This document shows positions 12,401-21,607 of a DNA stretch of 64,000 nucleotides, piece by piece. Position 1 is the stretch's first letter, and every line of letters begins with the position of its first letter. Made by a program: the position numbers and the translations under genes. Below the pieces are notes generated by a model. The model made no database searches. It saw only the letters and a program-made list of their open reading frames with translations, and had not been told where the DNA came from. This stretch comes from Tachypleus tridentatus. Lineage: Eukaryota; Arthropoda; Merostomata; Xiphosura; Limulidae. The stretch spans positions 19,725,586-19,789,585 of the forward strand of contig NC_134837.1 of the NCBI RefSeq assembly GCF_004210375.1, given 5' to 3'.

Positions 12401-13438
12401 ATATAGATAGGTTACTTTCTCTTGAGAAGCTTTTCAAAAAGGTGATATACGGAATCAACCAGATAAGGGGCTATGACTTTTAATTTGTGTACTGTATACT
12501 GAAGACAACAGGAGAAGAGGACATATGTTTAAGATTTGGAAATGATCAGCTAGACTCCAATTAAGGTGATTAATTTTCTAAGTAATTAGCTAAGGAATGA
12601 GTTGGTGTTGGTATTAATAAAGGTTGGCATCTTATAAGAATTGAGCAGAGGAAGAAATGACTGTCAGAAAAATAAAATGTAGGTTTCAATTTTTCATTTT
12701 CTCTGGGATGGTTTTACATGAACAACCTGTAACTGTAACATATAAATGGTTCTTTAAAGCTTGTCATAATATTCAATTTCCACCGACATAAAACCATACA
12801 ATAACAAGTTACAGTGAAAGAATTTCCTCAAAATGATTAGATTTAACAAAATTGTATAAAAATGTTACTATTACTCATATCTTGTTGGTTTTATTTTTCT
12901 TCACTCACCATCCTTTAATTTCAATATAGACAACTGCGGGTTCTATTTTCTCCACAACATCTGCAATGAAATTGAAACTTTGTGTTGGAGATGATGGTGG
13001 TGCTGAAACGACTTTCTTATTTCCAATATCTGACTCAGATATTTGTGCAGCATTCACGTACGGCAGTGAATAAGACCCATGATTTGCCATTTTCACCAAC
13101 GATAACGGTATTTTAACTTTGTCATTTTCCTCTTTCAGAAAGTTGTAAATTCCCATGCTGAAACTCATTCCTACACAAAACCCAACACCAAAACTTAATG
13201 ATTTCGTCCTTGGTAATTTTAATATTTGCTGTAGTTTATCCCTACCACGTGAATCTGAATTAGTGTTTGTTTTCATTTTATATACATTTCGAAATCCATT
13301 ACTATAAACCCCACGTAACCCTATACTAAGATTTTTTCCATGGGCAAAAATAGAGAATAACTTGTTCCTTTTGTAAAACAAACACTCTTCTGGCTTGTTA
13401 TACAGCAAAAAACAGAGGTTTCTGAATTCTTGAAGCAT
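209..13438 (-). CDS. HTRA2: HtrA2/Omi mitochondrial serine protease, 5' three exons (gene continues left of window)
   Basis: Three exons (12909-13438, 6619-6820, 209-436) join in phase to 320 codons. HtrA2 is an ATP-independent serine protease of the mitochondrial intermembrane space that degrades damaged proteins and, once released, promotes apoptosis. Seen here: a basic N-terminus, one hydrophobic segment at about residues 79-100, then the trypsin-like domain. The catalytic triad is complete: His206 in TNAHVV, Asp236 in [11 protein letters not shown] and Ser313 in GNSGGPL. The His-Asp spacing of 30 and Asp-Ser spacing of 77 are close to those of human HtrA2. The last exon in the window ends in phase 0 at a GTAAGT donor right after the active-site serine, so the rest of the protease fold and the PDZ domain (about 130 residues in relatives) lie beyond the left edge. 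The introns are about 6.1 and 6.2 kb. HtrA1/3/4 paralogues are less likely because they lack this N-terminal layout and the FIADVVEK...PAVVYIEI junction. Confidence 0.93.
1749..2117 (-). mobile_element. Penelope-like retroelement fragment, GIY-YIG endonuclease region
   Basis: An open frame of 122 codons contains the linker and GIY-YIG part of a Penelope-like element. The motifs are [14 protein letters not shown], then [11 protein letters not shown], preceded by [16 protein letters not shown]. The same protein segment lies on the plus strand at 26.27-26.61 kb (TKLRSILC...NYIYKIQC type similarity), so both belong to one family. Compared with that copy, this one has lost the C-terminal part by a deletion and frame change near 1750-1760. 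It sits in an HtrA2 intron in the same orientation as the gene. Confidence 0.8.
3055..3325. mobile_element. hAT-type MITE with 8-bp target duplication
   Basis: The right end reads GAGAACCACTG and the left end is a decayed version of the same inverted repeat (CAGTCTCTCTCAATC). The flanks are TTCTAGGC (3047-3054) and TTCTAGGT (3326-3333), which match at 7 of 8 bases and fit the 8-bp duplications of hAT transposons. The 271-bp interior is AT-rich and non-coding. Confidence 0.7.
4894..5860 (+). mobile_element. Jockey-like non-LTR retrotransposon, degenerate RT fragment
   Basis: The open frame at 4900-5397 plus shifted frames downstream read like the segment between the endonuclease and the RT fingers of jockey-clade elements. 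Seen in order: [17 protein letters not shown], the [12 protein letters not shown] linker, [11 protein letters not shown] in a shifted frame, and near 5690-5760 a broken KDP...[16 protein letters not shown] block like the KDPSLPSNYRPISLL...KIMERII motif of intact elements. There are many stops and frameshifts, so it is dead. The 3' boundary is approximate. Confidence 0.65.
6619..6820 (-). CDS. HTRA2: HtrA2 exon 2: catalytic His and Asp
   Basis: The acceptor is CTCTTTCTAG just before 6820 and the donor is GTAAGT at 6618-6613. The 202 bases complete the split Trp codon and add 67 residues, leaving in phase 0. The reading runs HPYLKQ...[20 protein letters not shown], with catalytic His206, to [15 protein letters not shown], with catalytic Asp236. 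Both motifs are hallmarks of the HtrA/DegP family (S1C peptidases). Confidence 0.93.
7105..7245 (-). mobile_element. tRNA-derived SINE (type 2)
   Basis: Read on the minus strand it starts GTGGCACAGCAGTATGTC (A-box-like), then GGATTTCAATACC (B-box-like), followed by the conserved tail GCAGAGTACAGATAGTCC and GTGTAGCTTTGTGC, and ends in a (GTTT)n/A-rich tail. The same tail wording occurs in the other SINEs of this window, so it is one dispersed superfamily. Confidence 0.7.
8180..8220. repeat. 17-bp inverted repeat (hairpin) with 7-nt loop
   Basis: The arms are 8180-8196 (CTTCTGCTTAAATGAAA) and 8204-8220 (TTTCACTTAAGCAGAAG). They pair at 16 of 17 positions with one internal mismatch. It is the strongest short hairpin I noticed outside the transposon ends. 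Confidence 0.6.
8860..9690 (-). mobile_element. Penelope-like retroelement, second family: RT end plus GIY-YIG region, degenerate
   Basis: The minus strand carries broken frames in the order expected of a Penelope-like element. Near 9300-9450 there is [18 protein letters not shown], then [10 protein letters not shown] (typical RT C-terminus), then a connector with [19 protein letters not shown]. Near 8910-9060 the C-terminal endonuclease reads [19 protein letters not shown] and [11 protein letters not shown]. Several frame changes and stops separate these blocks. It is not the same family as the copies at 1.8 and 26.3 kb. Confidence 0.7.
9695..10420 (-). mobile_element. DIRS-like retrotransposon fragment, RT thumb and RNase H region
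   Basis: Minus-strand frames at 10058-10379 and 9836-10042 read like the segment after the catalytic palm of DIRS reverse transcriptases. It runs from [20 protein letters not shown], like the FLGL-N-F-S-LIPLGRLH block, to HWQHIKDLL and LQISLP. Then follows the RNase H stretch with [26 protein letters not shown] and [17 protein letters not shown], like the VFTDAS...LLELRAV...RGR-V-L-TDN-TVVAYI order. It directly abuts the Penelope fragment and has the same orientation, so one was inserted into or next to the other. Confidence 0.65.
10455..10770 (+). mobile_element. LINE 3' tail (CR1/L2/jockey-superfamily type)
   Basis: Broken plus-strand frames read RATRMIP, then a [19 protein letters not shown] block (LEKRRLRGDLIE in intact elements), a FFIFNDENN...RNTNTNF block, and finally [14 protein letters not shown], the WN-LP-EVV-A end motif. 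It is the same family as 12258-12480 and 54775-55275. Only the last about 100 codons are present, a typical 5'-truncated insertion. Confidence 0.6.
11755..11872 (+). mobile_element. tRNA-derived SINE (type 2)
   Basis: Contains GATTTACAATGCTAAAATAAG, the B-box-like GGGGTTCAAATTCCCCTC, then AGCACAGCAGATAGC, GTGTGGCTTTGTTATAAGAA and an A/C-rich tail. The TA-flanked MITE at 11878 inserted directly at its 3' tail. Confidence 0.7.
11878..12115 (+). mobile_element. TA-flanked Tc1/mariner-type MITE, copy 1
   Basis: 238 bp with terminal inverted repeats of about 33 bp: CAGGGTGGTCTGTAAGTCCC at the left and its near complement at the right. The flanks are TA on both sides, as in the Tc1/mariner/IS630 group. 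The interior (frame from about 11915 to 12079) encodes a transposase C-terminus: [19 protein letters not shown], then [13 protein letters not shown] sequence and GQH. It is therefore a deletion derivative that kept the 3' end of the transposase gene. Confidence 0.82.
12258..12480 (+). mobile_element. LINE 3' fragment, same family as 54775-55275
   Basis: The frame at 12277-12480 reads [28 protein letters not shown] and [18 protein letters not shown]. This matches the R-HLEYCVQ-W-PYL-KDI...LE-VQRRATK...LSLEKRR-RGDLI order at the end of non-LTR RTs. It has no start context and is truncated on both sides. Confidence 0.6.
12909..13438 (-). CDS. HTRA2: HtrA2 exon 1: start codon, targeting region, membrane anchor, start of protease domain
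   Basis: Starts at ATG 13438-13436 ([10 protein letters not shown]...), with A at -3. The frame stays open further upstream, but the only other start-like codon there (13525) is GTG, so this is the first ATG I can support. It encodes 176 residues plus two bases. Residues 1-75 are rich in Lys, Arg and Asn with almost no acidic residues, as expected of a mitochondrial presequence. Residues 79-100 are hydrophobic ([16 protein letters not shown]). The protease domain begins at [10 protein letters not shown]...[10 protein letters not shown]. The donor is GTGAGT at 12908-12903, and the split codon TG|G gives Trp177. No clear IAP-binding tetrapeptide of the A-V-P-S type follows the membrane segment. 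Confidence 0.88.
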
Positions 13439-13689
13439 AATAAATAGTACGGAAGGACCTGCAATATCACGTGAACATACAAAACAACTATATCGTAAAT
13501 AGAGAAAGACAATACCACTAACCACACATAAAATAAAATCAAGCTGATAGCGCGCCCTATACGACCTGCATGGTACATGTTTTAAAAATATAGAATCACG
13601 TTAAACAGCACAATAATTCTGTGTTCGCATTGCGGTTTCACAATTAGTAGTATTTTAAAGTATAATTGTATGTATTGATATGGATTTAC

Positions 13690-13785
13690 AAAGTTAAAAT
13701 TTGGGTTTCGATTATCCGGGGTGGGACACAGCAGACAGCTCAATCTAGCTTTGTTCTAAACAAACAGCAACCCTATAAACATAAA
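13690..13785 (+). mobile_element. tRNA-derived SINE fragment (type 2)
   Basis: GGTTTCGATTATCCGGGGTGG corresponds to the B-box region, followed by GACACAGCAGACAGCTCAAT and CTAGCTTTGTTCTAAACAAAC, the conserved SINE tail. The 5' part is missing. It lies about 250 bp upstream of the HtrA2 start codon, in the probable promoter region. Confidence 0.6.
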
Positions 13786-14134
13786 CAAAACCACGATCCA
13801 TATTTCCAGAATGTAGCTTTATTAGCTCGATATGTATTTATTACAACGTCGTCAGGAGCTATTGATTTCCTACAAGTTCGCTAATCTAATTAAATCTAAA
13901 TTAGTACACTGTATTTCGTAAATTGAACATTCATAATGAGCTCAGCTTTGTGTTAAACAAAGTCAAGAGTAATCCTATATCTATATAGGAAACTCTATAG
14001 TTTGTACCATTGATGCTACTATTACTAATATATTCCCTTAAATAATTTAGCAAGACAATATAAAGTTCAATCTCTTATTCGATTTACCACGTGTTGCTAA
14101 GTAATACCGGTTTAGGAGAATTACACCCCTCATC

Positions 14135-14265
14135 AGTAAGTGCGTATAGTTTTATAGATTTGTTTCTCATAGCAAAGCTACATCAGGCTATCTGCTGTGT
14201 CCAGTGACCACCGAAGGAAGTCGAGCCCCTGATTCTAGCGTTGTAAATTCAAAGACTTACTGATG
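14135..14265 (-). mobile_element. tRNA-derived SINE (type 2), minus orientation
   Basis: The minus strand reads AGTAAGTCTTTGAATTTACAA, then CTAGAATCAGGGGCTCGACTTCC (B-box-like), then GGACACAGCAGATAGCC and GATGTAGCTTTGCTATGAGAAA. This is the same body as the copies at 11.8 and 54.6 kb. Confidence 0.68.
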
Positions 14266-15271
14266 TTTCAGCGAGTTTTATAGGATTACCCCATGAGTAA
14301 AATACATTTCAAAACACCATACATATAACATACACTTCATCACTGTAAGAAACCTTGTCTTATCCTTTCGATTTGCCTTTGTTCAGGGTTACTTATGAAG
14401 GGTGTGATTCTCCAAATTCGCTATAACTCTGTAACAAGTGGCAAACTGAATGATAAATTTGGCGTCACATTTATTTATGAATATTTTAAACAACTTGTCT
14501 AGAGGAATAATTCAAAAGAAATAAATTAATAGTATCAGTATCGCACATTCTTAATGTTTTAATTTGAATGTAGAAATATTGTGTGAGGAAAAGACAAAAA
14601 AAAGACATTTCAAAACACCATTATATATACATTTGTTCTTTTAGCGTGGGTGAAATAAAAATACTGAATAAAATTATTAGAAATGAAGACAATCTTTATT
14701 ATCCAATATACATAGAGAAAACACAATGTACAAATTTGCACACACACACAAAAGTACAATCACTTCTAATTTAGGCTGTGTTAAGTCTTATAGTTTACTC
14801 TCAATATAGACTTCCATTTAACTAAACATGTATATATGTCAGAATTAAGTCCTTACTCTTCAGTCTTCAAAGAGAACTGAATTGGTAAACTTCTGTGTCA
14901 AACAATGTCATAACTGGATAGCAAAGGATATAATAGCAATCATTTTAATCCAGTAGGATTGAAACATCATTGTGAACTTTTGACACACCTACTAAAGAAC
15001 AAAGAGACAAAGCAATTATAACAATGTAACTTTAAAGACTTCTTGTATTACGTGTTGCCACCATTACAACATAGGAAATACATAATCATAAATTGTTAAA
15101 ATTTTCTATAACGTTGAAGAAGGTAGAAAACACATATCGCACTTTTACTCCCTTCTCTCTTTCATGATTTTTCTTAAGTCGAGAGTTACATTTAATCTTA
15201 AAATTAATTATCTTTATTCTCGTGAGATGGATGAGGAGAAAGTTTATGTTATTCCTAAAAACACGCTTTGG

Positions 15272-15545
15272 GGCCCGACATGATCAGGTGGGTTAAGGCG
15301 TGTGACTCGTAATCTGAGAGTCGCGGGTTCGCATCCCTATCGCACTAAACATGCTCGCCTTTTCAGTCGTGGGGCGTAATAATGTGACGGTCAATCCCAC
15401 TATCCCTTGGTAAAAGAGTAGCCCAAGAGTTAGCGCTGGGTGGTGATGACTAACTGCCTTCCCTTTAGTCTTACACTACTAAATTAGGGACAGCTAGCGC
15501 AGGTAACCCTCGTGTATCTTTGCGCGAAATTAAATAAAAATAAAC
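15272..15545 (+). mobile_element. tRNA-derived SINE (type 1), full length
   Basis: Starts GGCCCGACATGATCAGGTGG (A-box region) and has the B box TCGCGGGTTCGCATCCC. The body includes AATAATGTGACGGTCAATCCC, GGTAAAAGAGTAGCCCAAGA, GGTGGTGATGACTAACTGCC and TAGGGACAGCTAGCGCAGGT. It ends in GCGCGAAATTAAATAAAAATAAACC. It is about 85% alike to the copy at 18.2 kb and far richer in G+C than its surroundings. Confidence 0.85.
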
Positions 15546-16084
15546 CAAACTAACAGACACAAAAGGTCCAAATTCCTTTCTAACTACGTCAACTTTATTA
15601 TCAGTGGACAAATCAACAAAATTGGATGATCTGTCCATATGTAGACACAAATACACTAGGTGTTGCCTTTTTTTTTTTTAAACTACAACAATTGGATATA
15701 ACATTTTACAAAAATGCCAGACAGGACTTAATGATTTTGATGAAGTTTTACCCTGACTGTCAGAAGATTTGGAACTATTGGGATTGTATTTTTTATAAGA
15801 ATCCACTAACGAAATTTGAAACACTATATGAAGCAGTTGTTCTTTCCGATTTTTGCACTTGAACACATAAAACCATTATTCATCCAAGAAAGTTTTTAGG
15901 TCGTCAGTTGTACAACATTTAAATTTTTCAATTAGATATTATTGTCTTAGTTTGTCGAAGCTGTTGCCAATATGCATACAATTACACTATTGATCAAATA
16001 AACTTTTTTTGTGTGGGCAAATTCCATATATGTTTGACTATCTTGCAGTAAACTCGAAACTTTAACGATAAGTTTCCAGTACTA

Positions 16085-16450
16085 ACTTTTATACTTTGGG
16101 AATAGCTGCTTTAACTTTATCATAATCCATGCAATCTTCTAGGGAGAGAGAGCAGCATAAGCTTCTTGTGCTATACCAGTTAAAATACTTTGTAACAATA
16201 ATAACCATTTTCAGTAGGCTTTTCTGTGGTTTGGACAACCTTCTCAAAATGTTTGAAATATTTATAAACTTCATTTTTATTAAATGATTGTACTTTAATA
16301 TATCGATTGAGTTCAAAGTTGTCATTATGCCTTGGTAGATTGGAGTTCAGTCTGATTTCCATTTCTTTCATTCTAGCTCCTTTCTCAGCGTTGATACGGG
16401 CTTGTTTGGCCTAAGGACATTTATTTTATCTTTAAACTTCGATACAAGAC
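16085..16450 (-). pseudogene. Ty3/gypsy-like gag fragment (SCAN-related capsid), frameshifted
   Basis: Two overlapping minus-strand frames together give a gag capsid segment. They read KEMEIRLNSN, FELNRYIKVQSFNKNEVYKYF and KHFEKV, then in the other frame NWYSTRSLCC, SLSLEDCMDYDKVKAAI. This is the order F-ELNR-IKLVP-F-E-EVDKYF-HFEKVA...W...LLQS-L-GKA-E-Y-ALS-EDS-DYDKVK-AIL known from gypsy-type gag in chelicerates. At least two frameshifts show that it is dead. A TA-flanked MITE sits about 200 bp to the right. Confidence 0.6.
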
Positions 16451-16658
16451 CGTTCTAGCTCCATTTGTTTGAGTTTTAACTGGATTATAACTCAACTCTG
16501 GTCGGCTAGTGGAGACACAACAGTAGTTCTCAAACAACAAATCATCATTGACTAATATTCAACAGTGCGCTTTTTAGCTCACTTTTCTTATCAAATTTTC
16601 ACTTCTAATTCTGAGATTTTGGCCATTTCGAGCAATTCACTTTTGTTATGCTTTTGTA

Positions 16659-16896
16659 CAGGGTGGCCCGTAATCCCCTACCCATCCATATATCTTATGT
16701 ATCCAGTGTATCTGTGTGCTGTTCCTCATTCTCGCTGCATAATATTATGCGACGCCAAGTTCTGTGAGACATTTCCCCAGCATAGCAGGGATTATTGTTC
16801 CAAATGCCACTGTAACAGCTGCCTTCAACTCATCATCAGTATTATAACGTTGTTTATAATAACATATGGATGGGTAGGGACTTACGGGCCATCCTG
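16659..16896 (-). mobile_element. TA-flanked Tc1/mariner-type MITE, copy 2
   Basis: 238 bp, the same length as copy 1, flanked by TA on both sides. The inverted repeats CAGGGTGGCCCGTAATCCCC and, on the opposite strand at the right end, CAGGATGGCCCGTAAGTCCC extend for about 33 bp. The transposase C-terminal remnant runs on the minus strand. Confidence 0.82.
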
Positions 16897-18185
16897 TAGT
16901 TGTCCGAGGGAGTATGATTTACTAAACCCTTGATAATCAGACATAATCAAATCTGACAAATATAAATTCAATTAAAATTTGGCTTTTAATTCAGAACTAA
17001 TTTTAATTGGAAATATATTTCCAACAATATATGTCACATGCATCAAACTAAAACAAACGTTGGCATTAAAATAAACATACAGTGGTAAATCCTTTTCACA
17101 TGTCTTTCATTCAATCTCATTGAATCGGGAAGACAGTTTGACACGTTCTTCAACCACTTCTCCTTCATTCTTTTCCTTACCAACATATGCACTTGCTTAT
17201 ATTTGGTTATAATTTACCTCAGTGCAGCATCAACTGATAGTTTTGCTCAATGGGACCATAAACAATAAATTTTACTGCCTGTAGTATGATATTTCAAGTC
17301 TATAATTTTACTTCTTAAGCATGGGTTGTCAGAGGTATTATTGTAAGTTTCAGGATTAAAACAAACTATTTGCAGGGAATAAGTATTTTTGGAGGCCTTT
17401 TTACTGATGCTCTAACTCAGAAGCCCTTAGTACGTAAGATACGATAGATGGTGATTGGAAATATTACCTACTAGGAGCAGTCATTGGTATTAAAATTGTC
17501 ATTATATTACCAATGATATCACTGATGTCCACTGCAGGAGTCACTACTACTATCATCACAAGCTTTGTCCAGCTGATGTGGTCACCATTATAATTCTTTC
17601 TTCATTGTAAATACCCAGCACATAAGTAGTAGTCCTTATACCTTTATCTCTTGGGCACTTTAACGGTGAATAACCCTAATGATTCCTTTTTCTTTTGAAG
17701 TGCTTCCATTTGACCTCTTCCTTTATTGAGCTATCATTCTGACAATGTACTTTCCATCCTGACTGTTTCCATAGCATCTTCATAGGTTGCAAATTGAAAA
17801 TTTTGGAACTTTGCCTTTGCAAGTAATCAAGTGAATAATGATGGCTAATGATAACATGCTGAAAAGCAGCAAAGTTCCATTGATAATCAGTGAGGCTTGG
17901 AGCTATGTGTTAAAAATGTAATGGAAGCTGGTCTGAAAAACAGATGCAACTACAGGTAAAGAAGTGTCAACTGGTGATTTCATTTGTTAAACAAAAACAA
18001 GTACTGCAACTAACTATGGGGTTTCTGCTAATGATGTGGTAAGTCATAACTTGATCAGGTATTATCTAATATGAAAAACTGTAAATTGTAATCATAATCC
18101 CATATTTTATTTCTGGTCACTGATGCCGAGGTGCTTCTGATTGAGGGACAGACACTGTGTTAAATTGATTAATATCACAAAAATC

Positions 18186-18456
18186 GGCCCGACATGGTCA
18201 GGTGGTTAAGGCACTCGACTCGTACTCTGAGGATCGCGGGCTCGAATTCCCGTCACACCAAACATGCTAGCCCTTTCAGCCGTGAGGGCGTTATAATGTG
18301 ACAGTCAATCCCACTATTCGTTGGTAAAAGAGTAGCGCAAAAGTGGCAGTGGGTGGTGATGACGAGTTGCTTTCCCTCTAGTCTTACACAGCTAAATTAG
18401 GGACGGCTAGCGCAGATAGCCCTCGTGTAGCAATGCGCGCAATTCAAAACAAACAT
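18186..18456 (+). mobile_element. tRNA-derived SINE (type 1) with perfect 11-bp target duplication
   Basis: Starts GGCCCGACATGGTCAGGTGG, has the B box GCGGGCTCGAATTCCCGTC, and the same body as the 15.3-kb copy. It ends AATGCGCGCAATTCAAAACAAAC-like. The flanks are TCACAAAAATC at 18175-18185 and 18457-18467, identical over 11 bp. This fixes both borders and suggests a fairly recent insertion. Confidence 0.9.
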
Positions 18457-18605
18457 TCACAAAAATCATGAATTAATATATTTTATTATCCATTAACCAA
18501 AATTACAGCTAAATCAATTGACCTTATTAATGTGGATTTAAACTTTTTTGCTTTTTTTTTTGTAACCATGAAATTATATATACTATAAATCTGAATGTAT
18601 GAAGG

Positions 18606-19049
18606 CAATGGTTCCCAACCAGGGTGCAAGATAACATTTCAGTTTTTTTTTTTTTGTTTTTTTTTGTTGTTTATATTAAGGGTATTGTCTTATATATTCA
18701 AAAATTGTGCCACGCTTTGAAAAAACTCGTAAGAAATAAACAGGAACAAAAGAGTCATTAAATTTAAATTGGCTTATGAACATTTCAAATTCAAAGAAAT
18801 TTCATTTCATGCATGGATGAAAATTTATTTTTTTTAGGCCATGTAGGGTTTATGTAACTTTTAGTTTGTTGTGATATTTTTCCTTTTCCAAATGTTTCGT
18901 TTTTGTTTATATATCATTAAAAACTAATTATAAAACTTTGTTTTGGCCACCTTCACCTTTATTCTTAAATAAATAATTACTGTGAGGGTTGCGAGAACGT
19001 ATTAGAATTTTTTAGGGGTGCGGGGCATAAAAAAGGTTGGGAACCACTG
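18606..19049. mobile_element. hAT-type MITE (444 bp)
   Basis: The left end CAATGGTTCCCAACC and right end GGTTGGGAACCACTG are inverted repeats of the CAGTGGTTCCCAACC type. The flanks TATGAAGG (18598-18605) and TATTAAGA (19050-19057) match at 6 of 8, consistent with an old 8-bp duplication. The interior is AT-rich with a long T run and is non-coding. Confidence 0.75.
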
Positions 19050-19600
19050 TATTAAGATTATCGTTATGAAACTTGGCAGTCTTTTAGTTCATGTTATAAG
19101 TCTGTAAAAACAACACTTAAGACCTTTTAATAAAATGGTTTTACTAAACATTTGTTTGTGAATTTAAGAATCCTTTACTGAATTATGTAAATAAATAAGT
19201 TATAAGCATGTTATGATCAAATTACAATCACGCTACACAAAATGAGCCCATGTTATGATATTGAAAATTGCAAAGAAAAAAATTCCTGGCAGGTATTTAG
19301 TTTTTAAAGGAAGATGAATTTCCCGACTGGGTTGTTCAGGGATATTTATATCCCGCTCCACTCCGCTAGCGAAAGAATTTTAATGCTATCAGAGATTGTA
19401 TTTAATTTCTCCTGATGTTTCAGTATATCGGATGTTTAAGAAGTTGACATATTGAAAGTAGTTTCAGATAAAAGCAACGAAAAGGCAGGTCGAGTGGAGC
19501 GGGAGTAATCCAGGCTGACTCGAAGAAGAACGAAAAGAAGCGGCAAACCAACAATATACCAAACGTCCCCTGTTCAGGGCCACCAAGTGGCTGGGATGTA

Positions 19601-19839
19601 CAGGGTGGCGCGAAAGTCCCTACCCTTCCATATATCTTTTATATCCAGTGTATCTGTGTATTGTCCCTCATTCTCGCTGCATAATATTATGCAACGCAAT
19701 GTATTGTGAGACATTTTCAAGTGTAAATAGTCTTAAATCGGCCATATTTCTCTGACAAAAAAGAAAAAATATATAATACATGCGTAATTGAATATAACAT
19801 GATAACATAAGGATGGGTAGGGACTTACGAGCAACCTTG
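19601..19839 (-). mobile_element. TA-flanked Tc1/mariner-type MITE, copy 3, with altered interior
   Basis: Flanked by TA (19599-19600 and 19840-19841). The left end CAGGGTGGCGCGAAAGTCCC and the right end match the other two copies. The part from 19630 to about 19715 is homologous (minus-strand transposase C-terminus, TGTATCTGTGT...CTCGCTGCATAATATTATGC). The part from about 19720 to 19800 does not resemble copies 1 and 2. Confidence 0.78.
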
Positions 19840-20019
19840 TATAAATTCTTGTGACCAGAGCTGAAATAAAGAAGAAAAAACGAGTTATTATTCATCACTC
19901 AATTGAAATATTGTGATCAGTTTTACTTTTTTGAGTTTTTGGAAACTAGATATGCGTTATATGAAGATATTATATTGTGTGGGGCGGATGTCATGGTATG
20001 TAATTTGGGAGTTAGGGAA

Positions 20020-20259
20020 TTACGTATCTGCGTTTTTATAGTATTTGTGGGCTAGTGTTGTGAGGCGATCTGTGATAAGAGGTGTGTTGCAAATATGTAT
20101 ATATTTGATAGGAGTGCATTTGGGTAGGCTAAGTGCCATTCCTAATACTCTGTTCTGTTGGAGTTGAAGTGATCTGGCTGTTGTATTTTTCATGTTGTAT
20201 GTGATTGGGGCTCCGTACTCAATTAGAGGGCGAATGTAGGCTTTATAAATTTTGATCAT
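20020..20259 (-). pseudogene. Jockey-like RT C-terminal fragment
   Basis: The minus-strand frame reads IKIYKAYIRPLIEYGAPI, then TARSLQLQQNRVLGMALSLPK, then CTPIKYIHICNTPLITDRLT. This is the typical end of jockey-clade reverse transcriptases (LYK-YIRP-LEYG-P-W...LQ-IQN-ALR-A-GLP--TP-K--HE-SGL--I-ERL). The frame has no start context and is about 80 codons long. Confidence 0.7.
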
Positions 20260-21607
20260 AGTATCGGGTGTACAGCTTTTTTGTTTCCTGTTAAAAGTTT
20301 TAAATGGTATATTCTATTTCTAACAGATTTGTTGAAATAGTGATTTTTTTCCGTTTAAGTTTTCTACTCTAACCCATTAAGTTTAATTTTTACACTTTAG
20401 TCATTTTTATAACAAAAGATTTAAAACATATATACAAACAAATGATCTAGTCTTTTAATGAATCTGCTCTTACTATTGGTGAAAGTTATCCAATAACAAA
20501 AACATTATTATTATTTTTAAATAGAAAGAACATGCCGTGTAACTTTTACTTTTTAATATCTCAATAAAGCAGGAAGATTGAAGTCTTTATATGTATATTA
20601 TAGCTTAATTTTAGACATATCTACTGGAAAATCCTATAGGGTAAAAAATATATAAATTGAACAATTCAGAGTGGAGAAGCTTCATGTGATATAGAGAAAT
20701 GAATATTGAGAACTTATATATTTCTTTTTTGAAACTAAGATATTAAAGAGTATATAATATTAAATTTATATGTGAAATCCATTTTGGTGCTAAGTGTATT
20801 GACATATATCATAATGTTGTTTATTCCATAGTGTTAAGGTTACAAAAATAAATAATAATTAGTTTCATGATTAATACTGTTTTTAATTATTATTCTAAAT
20901 ATCCAGTAATTTAAATTATCATTAAATCAATAAACATCAGGATGATAATCAAGTAATAGAAAGTAGGTGTTTAGAATCATTAATATTTTCAATTGTTCCA
21001 ACTATCCAAGTAAATGAAATATTGCCATTATGTTTAATTTTGTTAAGTGTAAAACTGCATAATGAGTTGTCTGTATTCTGCCAGTTGTGGTTACTGAAAA
21101 CCGTTATAAGTTTTAGTTTGTTTTTTAGCCATCTTATGAAAATAATCAGTTAGTTAAATGTAATCAGTTATGAACTGATTGATTAATCAATTAGTAAATT
21201 CCAATAACTGCTCAGCTGAACTCAGAAAGTTATTTGTAAAAATGAGGTTGATCCACGTTAGATAATGATAAAACACTTACTGCTGTTGTGCACATACGCA
21301 TTGTCTTGTAATCTAAATTTAAATATTGTCTATCAGAACATTTGCTTTATTAAATGTTATTAAAAACATACACCAATACCATCAGTGGTAAGTTCAGGGC
21401 ATATGGCTTATGAATAGAAATATGATATTATGAGTTACTGAGAAGTTTAAGTGTATTCAATTGTACATTTTGAAATTATTTATACTTGGAGAAGTGTATC
21501 AAATGAAAATTGAAAAATAAAATTCATGATTTAGAAAACTGGCTTACAATGTTTTTATCTATTGTACCAGTACTGAACGAAAGAATTAATAGTTAAAAAA
21601 AAAAAAA

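Larger units (their letters stand above)
6821..12908 (-). other. HtrA2 intron 1 (about 6.1 kb), densely filled with retroelements
   Basis: Bounded by GTGAGT and CTCTTTCTAG. It contains SINEs at 7105-7245 and 11755-11872, a Penelope/DIRS composite (8860-10420), two LINE tails (10455-10770 and 12258-12480) and a TA-flanked MITE (11878-12115). In 7250-8860 I see one perfect-looking hairpin (8180-8220) and otherwise nothing I can name. In 10780-11750 and 12490-12900 I see nothing. Confidence 0.75.

Noticed and set aside
12905..13525. HtrA2 start at 13525 giving a 29-residue longer N-terminus
   Set aside because: The codon at 13525-13523 is GTG, not ATG; the first ATG in the frame is at 13438.
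15272..15345. A functional tRNA gene at the head of the SINE
   Set aside because: The A and B boxes are present, but the sequence continues into the SINE body and no complete cloverleaf with an acceptor stem forms; the same holds at 18186 and 32496.
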